DNA of 8,190 bases from NCBI GenBank assembly GCA_002394535.1, contig DGUG01000080.1:319-8508 (forward strand), read 5' to 3'. This document shows, piece after piece, positions 6,001 to 8,190 of this stretch. Under the pieces are notes generated by a model, which made no database searches, was not told the DNA's origin, and saw only the letters and a program-made list of their open reading frames with translations. This DNA comes from Lachnospiraceae bacterium UBA4316 (lineage in GTDB: Bacteria > Bacillota > Clostridia > Lachnospirales > Lachnospiraceae). Numbering within the stretch: position 1 is the stretch's first letter; the number at the start of each line of letters is the position of its first letter. Both the position numbers and the translations under genes were made by a program.

Positions 6001-7395
6001 GAAACGTTTCTCTGTATCTCTCTTCAATATGTACCTGAAATACGCAAAACCGAGAACACTCCATACTATGAACAGCAGGAATGTTTCCTTTGAGATCGTG
6101 CTTCTCGTTACAATGTCGGGAATAAGCAGGTAACCACCGAATACCGCCATCAGGACAAGTCCGATATAACCAAACCTCGCCTCGTTCTTATCTCCCGAAT
6201 CCTTTGCAAGTTTAACCGCAGAAGCACAGGTAAGTGCATAGATAATAGTCGCCCCTATTGTGGTCACATCCACTATCCAGCCTATGGCTGTTCTTCCAAC
6301 AAAGGGAATAAGTATAGATACAGCCCCCACAAGCACAACAGCCCTCTTCGGAATTCCGTTATCGTATATCCTGTCCAGTTTTCCCGGCAAAACCCTGTCC
6401 TTGGACAGAGCATAAAACAGTCTGCCGATAGCACTTATGTTGCCAAAAAGGCTCGTTATGACAAGGGACAGCAGGACAAACATCAGTGTATATACTCCCT
6501 TGTCTCCCATATAGTAATGAGCCGCATAAAAAGGCGGAAGAGCTTCTATTCCGCTAAGATTGCCGATATCCGCAATATACTCAGTCCAGTTTGAATACCT
6601 GTCGGGATATGCGGTAACGGACATAAGAGTAATCATTATATACAGGGCAAGCGTTATTGTTACCGATAATGTAAAAATCCTGCCAAGCTTTCGTCTGTCG
6701 AATGTAAACTCCTCGGTAAAATGCGAGATATTCTCAAACCCGATAAAAGCCCAGGGTGAGATAACGGCTATCTCCACTATCTGCTTTACGGCATTTGTAT
6801 CTTCGATAAAATAGGGCTTTCCCACACTGCCCCCGCCGGACAGTGCCGACACAAAGCAAACCGCTATTCCAAGTATAAGTATTCCGGCGAGAACAACCAT
6901 AACCGTATCAACCGCACGCTTGAAATTGGCGCAGATAAGCGTAGCCACTGCCGTAGCCGCAATCGACAGAAGTATTTCACCGAAATAAACGTCATATCCG
7001 AAAATCGTATAAAGTTTTCCTACCTTGAACAGTCCCCCAAGAAATATACGTCCGAAAAGGGGAAGTGACGTGATATTTGCCCATAGTATCGCCAGATACG
7101 TCATGGCCAGAAACCATGCTGACAGAAATCCGTAGTCATATCCCAGCACCTCTTTGGAGTAGCTGTATGCTCCTCCCGCCTCGGGATACATTCTCATCAG
7201 ATATGTGTAACTCCGGCTGATAATAAGCATTGCAACTGCGCCGATGATAAGTCCCAGCACACTGCCTGCCGGTCCGGCGCCTGCCAGATATGTATTACAT
7301 GTTACAACAAGGGACCCCCATCCGATGCTTGTGCCTATGGAAAACGCAAGCGCAGCAAGCGGCGACATATGCTTTTTCAGTTGATTTTCATTCAT
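3004..7395 (-). CDS. APC-type amino acid permease fused to GGDEF-REC-GGDEF-EAL-PAS c-di-GMP signalling domains
   Basis: A single 1463-residue frame. Residues about 10-455 are an amino acid-polyamine-organocation permease with 12 predicted TM helices (PEAGGAYSYSKEVLGYD at 71-87; PWAFIGFENISHFTEEF at 214-230). An extra TM (about 469-487), a roughly 48-residue hydrophilic loop and another TM (about 536-555) follow. Fourteen helices place the rest in the cytoplasm. Next come GGDEF 1 (572-722; RVGGDEF with GGDEF at 650-654, no RxxD inhibitory site), REC (760-878; Asp766/767, phospho-Asp811, Thr841, Lys861), a degenerate GGDEF (886-1057; SADVF at 967-971), EAL (1062-1322; Glu1100, Asn1159, Glu1191, Asp1223/1224, Lys1244, Glu1280, Gln1300) and a PAS-like tail (about 1335-1456). 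Both a cyclase and a phosphodiesterase look catalytically complete. The likely role is coupling amino acid sensing or transport to c-di-GMP level; the substrate is unknown. ATG 7395 was chosen over an in-frame TTG at 7404 because AGAGG lies nine bases upstream of the ATG but directly abuts the TTG. It has its own predicted promoter and is monocistronic if the hairpin at 2923-2957 terminates. Confidence 0.92.
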   Translation of the reverse strand: MNENQLKKHMSPLAALAFSIGTSIGWGSLVVTCNTYLAGAGPAGSVLGLIIGAVAMLIISRSYTYLMRMYPEAGGAYSYSKEVLGYDYGFLSAWFLAMTYLAILWANITSLPLFGRIFLGGLFKVGKLYTIFGYDVYFGEILLSIAATAVATLICANFKRAVDTVMVVLAGILILGIAVCFVSALSGGGSVGKPYFIEDTNAVKQIVEIAVISPWAFIGFENISHFTEEFTFDRRKLGRIFTLSVTITLALYIMITLMSVTAYPDRYSNWTEYIADIGNLSGIEALPPFYAAHYYMGDKGVYTLMFVLLSLVITSLFGNISAIGRLFYALSKDRVLPGKLDRIYDNGIPKRAVVLVGAVSILIPFVGRTAIGWIVDVTTIGATIIYALTCASAVKLAKDSGDKNEARFGYIGLVLMAVFGGYLLIPDIVTRSTISKETFLLFIVWSVLGFAYFRYILKRDTEKRFGSSAIVWVALMSLVFFVAFVWMKQSMLATDDSTKAAVLEHYESIAEADSVEAAEVEAFIESQFAMRENITTKVVFITMIVFAFVLAVMLTNHTYMSKRSLESEMRANTDSMTGVRNKHAFFVREKEINETILAGTVRNFAIVVCDLNGLKKVNDTLGHKAGDEYIIASARMIGEIFQHSPIYRVGGDEFLVIVSGRDYSVRGELMRILHERSKDHITNGGAVVSGGISDYIPDVDFEVNNVFNRADKKMYEEKKLLKSLGAASRDDEAQTVPENTSASSLPEGFIDESVILNVRRSILIVDDELINQQLLGNMIEDDYEVLYASDGEDALEKLVEHREDIALVMLDILMPKMGGVELLGRLKEDPEFRIIPVIVLTSDQNSEVECLKLGAADFIPKPYPLPEVIKARINKCIELYEDRSIISSTQRDSLTNLFTTDYFQRYVKLFDQHYPDNPMDAVVVDINRFHMINERYGKDFGDMLLRRVGERVRQQARKLGGVTCRQSADVFCLYTPHSDDYTDVLERLSDKLCDGLELPDGMDTSVSDRIVRLRLGVYYNVDKSIDIERRFDRAKMAASNVRGDYINAIGRYDEDMHKEMMFRERLLEDFRAGLDNRDFTVYFQPKFDIRHKKPILSSAEALVRWIHPELGMISPGLFIPLLEEHGLILELDRFVWNETAEYIRKCKDDFGFSVPISVNVSRIDMLMPDLKGIFKEIMERFSLTAEDIILEITESAYTGDSEQIISMAGELRGMDMGFRIEMDDFGTGYSSLGMLSNLPIDVLKLDMSFVRNAFGENRDMRMIELIIDIADYLNVPVIAEGVETEEQYLTLKAMGCDIVQGYYFSKPLPKEEFTPLLEERSHIKMPRLPEGRRNHTSISKALTNDFERIYNIDTLSDCYLEFYSGPRGELQLKADGSSFYDTGIGEITKHVEAEDRERLLATLAKDNLVQWARSSEVCEILYNNIIKNEPQPYVMRTIHTRNRDENHVVIGISPQKTGGKVYS

Positions 7396-7404
7396 ACCGT
7401 GCAA

Positions 7405-7409
7405 CCTCT
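7405..7409 (-). promoter_or_regulatory. Ribosome binding site of the permease/c-di-GMP fusion gene
   Basis: AGAGG on the minus strand, nine bases before the ATG at 7395. It abuts the alternative TTG at 7404 with no spacing, which argues against that start. A small CTGT/ACAG inverted repeat lies just upstream and is too weak to call a regulatory hairpin. Confidence 0.6.
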
Positions 7410-7433
7410 GTTTTTACAGTATTTCAACTATTA

Positions 7434-7462
7434 ATAATAGCATTTCGTCCATCAAAAAACAA
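7434..7462 (-). promoter_or_regulatory. Predicted extended -10 promoter of the permease/c-di-GMP fusion gene
   Basis: On the minus strand TTGTTT (7462-7457), a 17-base spacer ending in TGC, and TATTAT (7439-7434). The TG one base before the -10 makes an extended -10 element that can offset the poor -35. The predicted start is near 7427, giving a leader of about 30 bases, too short for a riboswitch. It occupies the 81-bp gap after the MATE stop, which holds no other recognisable element. Confidence 0.5.
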
Positions 7463-7476
7463 TACGACAGCCTGTG

Positions 7477-8190
7477 TCAGTCTGTCTCCTCTCTTGTTAT
7501 ATTCTGTGCCCACTTATACGAGTAAAAATGCTTAAAAACCCATGGCCATTTCACAAATTCATCGGTGCATAACAGGAAATACACCCACTTAACCGGGAGC
7601 TTTAGGACAAAGGCCGCAATCAACCCCAGCGGCACCGCGTATACCCACATATCGATCAGATCGCACATAAATCCGAAGCGGCTGTCTCCACCGGCTCTGA
7701 ATACCCCCGCAATAAGTGTGGTATTAACCGCAGTACCCAAAACATAGTAAATATTGATCAGCAGCATAAACCTCAGGTAATCAAGAGCCGTTTCCCTTAG
7801 CGAAACAAACCTGAATGTTACCGGCATCAGCACCAGTACGATCAGTCCTCCAATAATTCCTGTTACAACCGACAGTCTCAGACAGGCATGACCCGATTTT
7901 ATTCCCTCATCCCGATTACCCTCTCCGAGTATCTGACCGACGATTATTCCCGAGGCACTTCCTATCCCGTAACACATAACCGTTCCCAGATTTCTCACAA
8001 CATTAACTATGGAATAAGCGGCAACGGCATCATCCCCCATATGTCCGAGTATCATCGCATATACCGAAAATGCAAGGGACCAGACAAGATCATTCCCTAT
8101 TGCCGGCATAGCCATAACAAAAAAATCATGCTCCAGAATCCGGTATCTCGCAAATACAGTTGCAAAAGTAAGAGGCACACCGGGTTTTAG
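7477..8190 (-). CDS. MATE-family efflux transporter, 5' end cut by window
   Basis: The C-terminal 237 residues of a multidrug and toxic compound extrusion transporter, an inner-membrane cation-coupled exporter usually of about 440-460 residues. The frame stays open to the window edge, so a GTG at 8178 is internal rather than the start. The visible part begins in the second MATE half: PAIGNDLVWSLAFSVYAMILG, then GDDAVAAYSIVNVVRNL and a GSASGIIVGQILGEGN segment, the usual repeat-2 pattern. About five further hydrophobic helices follow, and a charged cytoplasmic end (FVKWPWVFKHFYSYKWAQNITREETD region) closes it. The substrate cannot be told from this half. It ends in TGA at 7479-7477, 81 bp before the next gene. 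Only a weak possible terminator follows, so some read-through into the fusion gene cannot be excluded. Confidence 0.88.
   Translation of the reverse strand, partial: LKPGVPLTFATVFARYRILEHDFFVMAMPAIGNDLVWSLAFSVYAMILGHMGDDAVAAYSIVNVVRNLGTVMCYGIGSASGIIVGQILGEGNRDEGIKSGHACLRLSVVTGIIGGLIVLVLMPVTFRFVSLRETALDYLRFMLLINIYYVLGTAVNTTLIAGVFRAGGDSRFGFMCDLIDMWVYAVPLGLIAAFVLKLPVKWVYFLLCTDEFVKWPWVFKHFYSYKWAQNITREETD

Noticed and set aside
7396..7404. TTG start for the fusion gene, three codons upstream
   Set aside because: AGAGG directly abuts this TTG with no spacing, while it sits nine bases from the ATG at 7395.
7396..7476. c-di-GMP or amino acid riboswitch in front of the fusion gene
   Set aside because: The gap is only 81 bp and the predicted leader about 30 bases. 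No GEMM-like or other aptamer core was seen.
7454..7486. Possible terminator after the MATE gene (GACAG, 11-base loop, CTGTC, then six T)
   Set aside because: The stem is only 5 bp with a long loop, and the T run begins six bases after the stem. Too weak to call.

Overview
The window reads as a chromosomal segment from an anaerobic Firmicute, most likely a clostridium of the Lachnospiraceae type. This is inferred from a Gram-positive type I glutamine synthetase-like gene followed by an ANTAR regulator, the LL-diaminopimelate aminotransferase route to lysine, strong AGGAGG-type ribosome sites, and multidomain GGDEF/EAL proteins with a PAS-like tail. No 16S or other phylogenetic marker is present. 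Every supported gene lies on the minus strand, so the biological reading order runs from position 8190 down to 1. Both end genes are cut by the window edges.

Reading along transcription: (1) 8190-7477 is the C-terminal half of a MATE-family multidrug/toxin efflux transporter. (2) An 81-bp gap carries a probable extended -10 promoter. (3) 7395-3004 is one uninterrupted 1463-codon gene encoding an APC-type amino acid permease fused to a complete c-di-GMP signalling tail: permease, extra TM, short extracytoplasmic loop, TM, intact GGDEF, intact REC receiver, degenerate GGDEF, intact EAL, PAS-like domain. (4) A 109-bp gap carries a good sigma-A-like promoter followed, inside the predicted leader, by a terminator-like hairpin with a run of seven T. 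(5) 2894-1608 is a glutamine synthetase-family gene that keeps the metal-binding glutamates but has lost several substrate-site residues. (6) 1589-1050 is a small ANTAR protein with a degenerate receiver. (7) 1014-1 is dapL, cut at its 3' end.

The last three genes are separated by 18 and 35 bp and look like one operon for nitrogen and lysine/diaminopimelate metabolism. ANTAR proteins commonly act by antitermination, so the hairpin in the leader upstream of a gene adjacent to an ANTAR regulator suggests conditional read-through; this is inference. The permease/c-di-GMP fusion is the most unusual object here. Its topology (14 predicted TM helices, soluble domains cytoplasmic) fits a transporter-like receptor or transceptor that converts amino acid availability or transport into c-di-GMP synthesis or breakdown. 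No stretch longer than about 110 bp lacks a gene, and no tRNA, rRNA, CRISPR array, insertion sequence or phage feature was seen.
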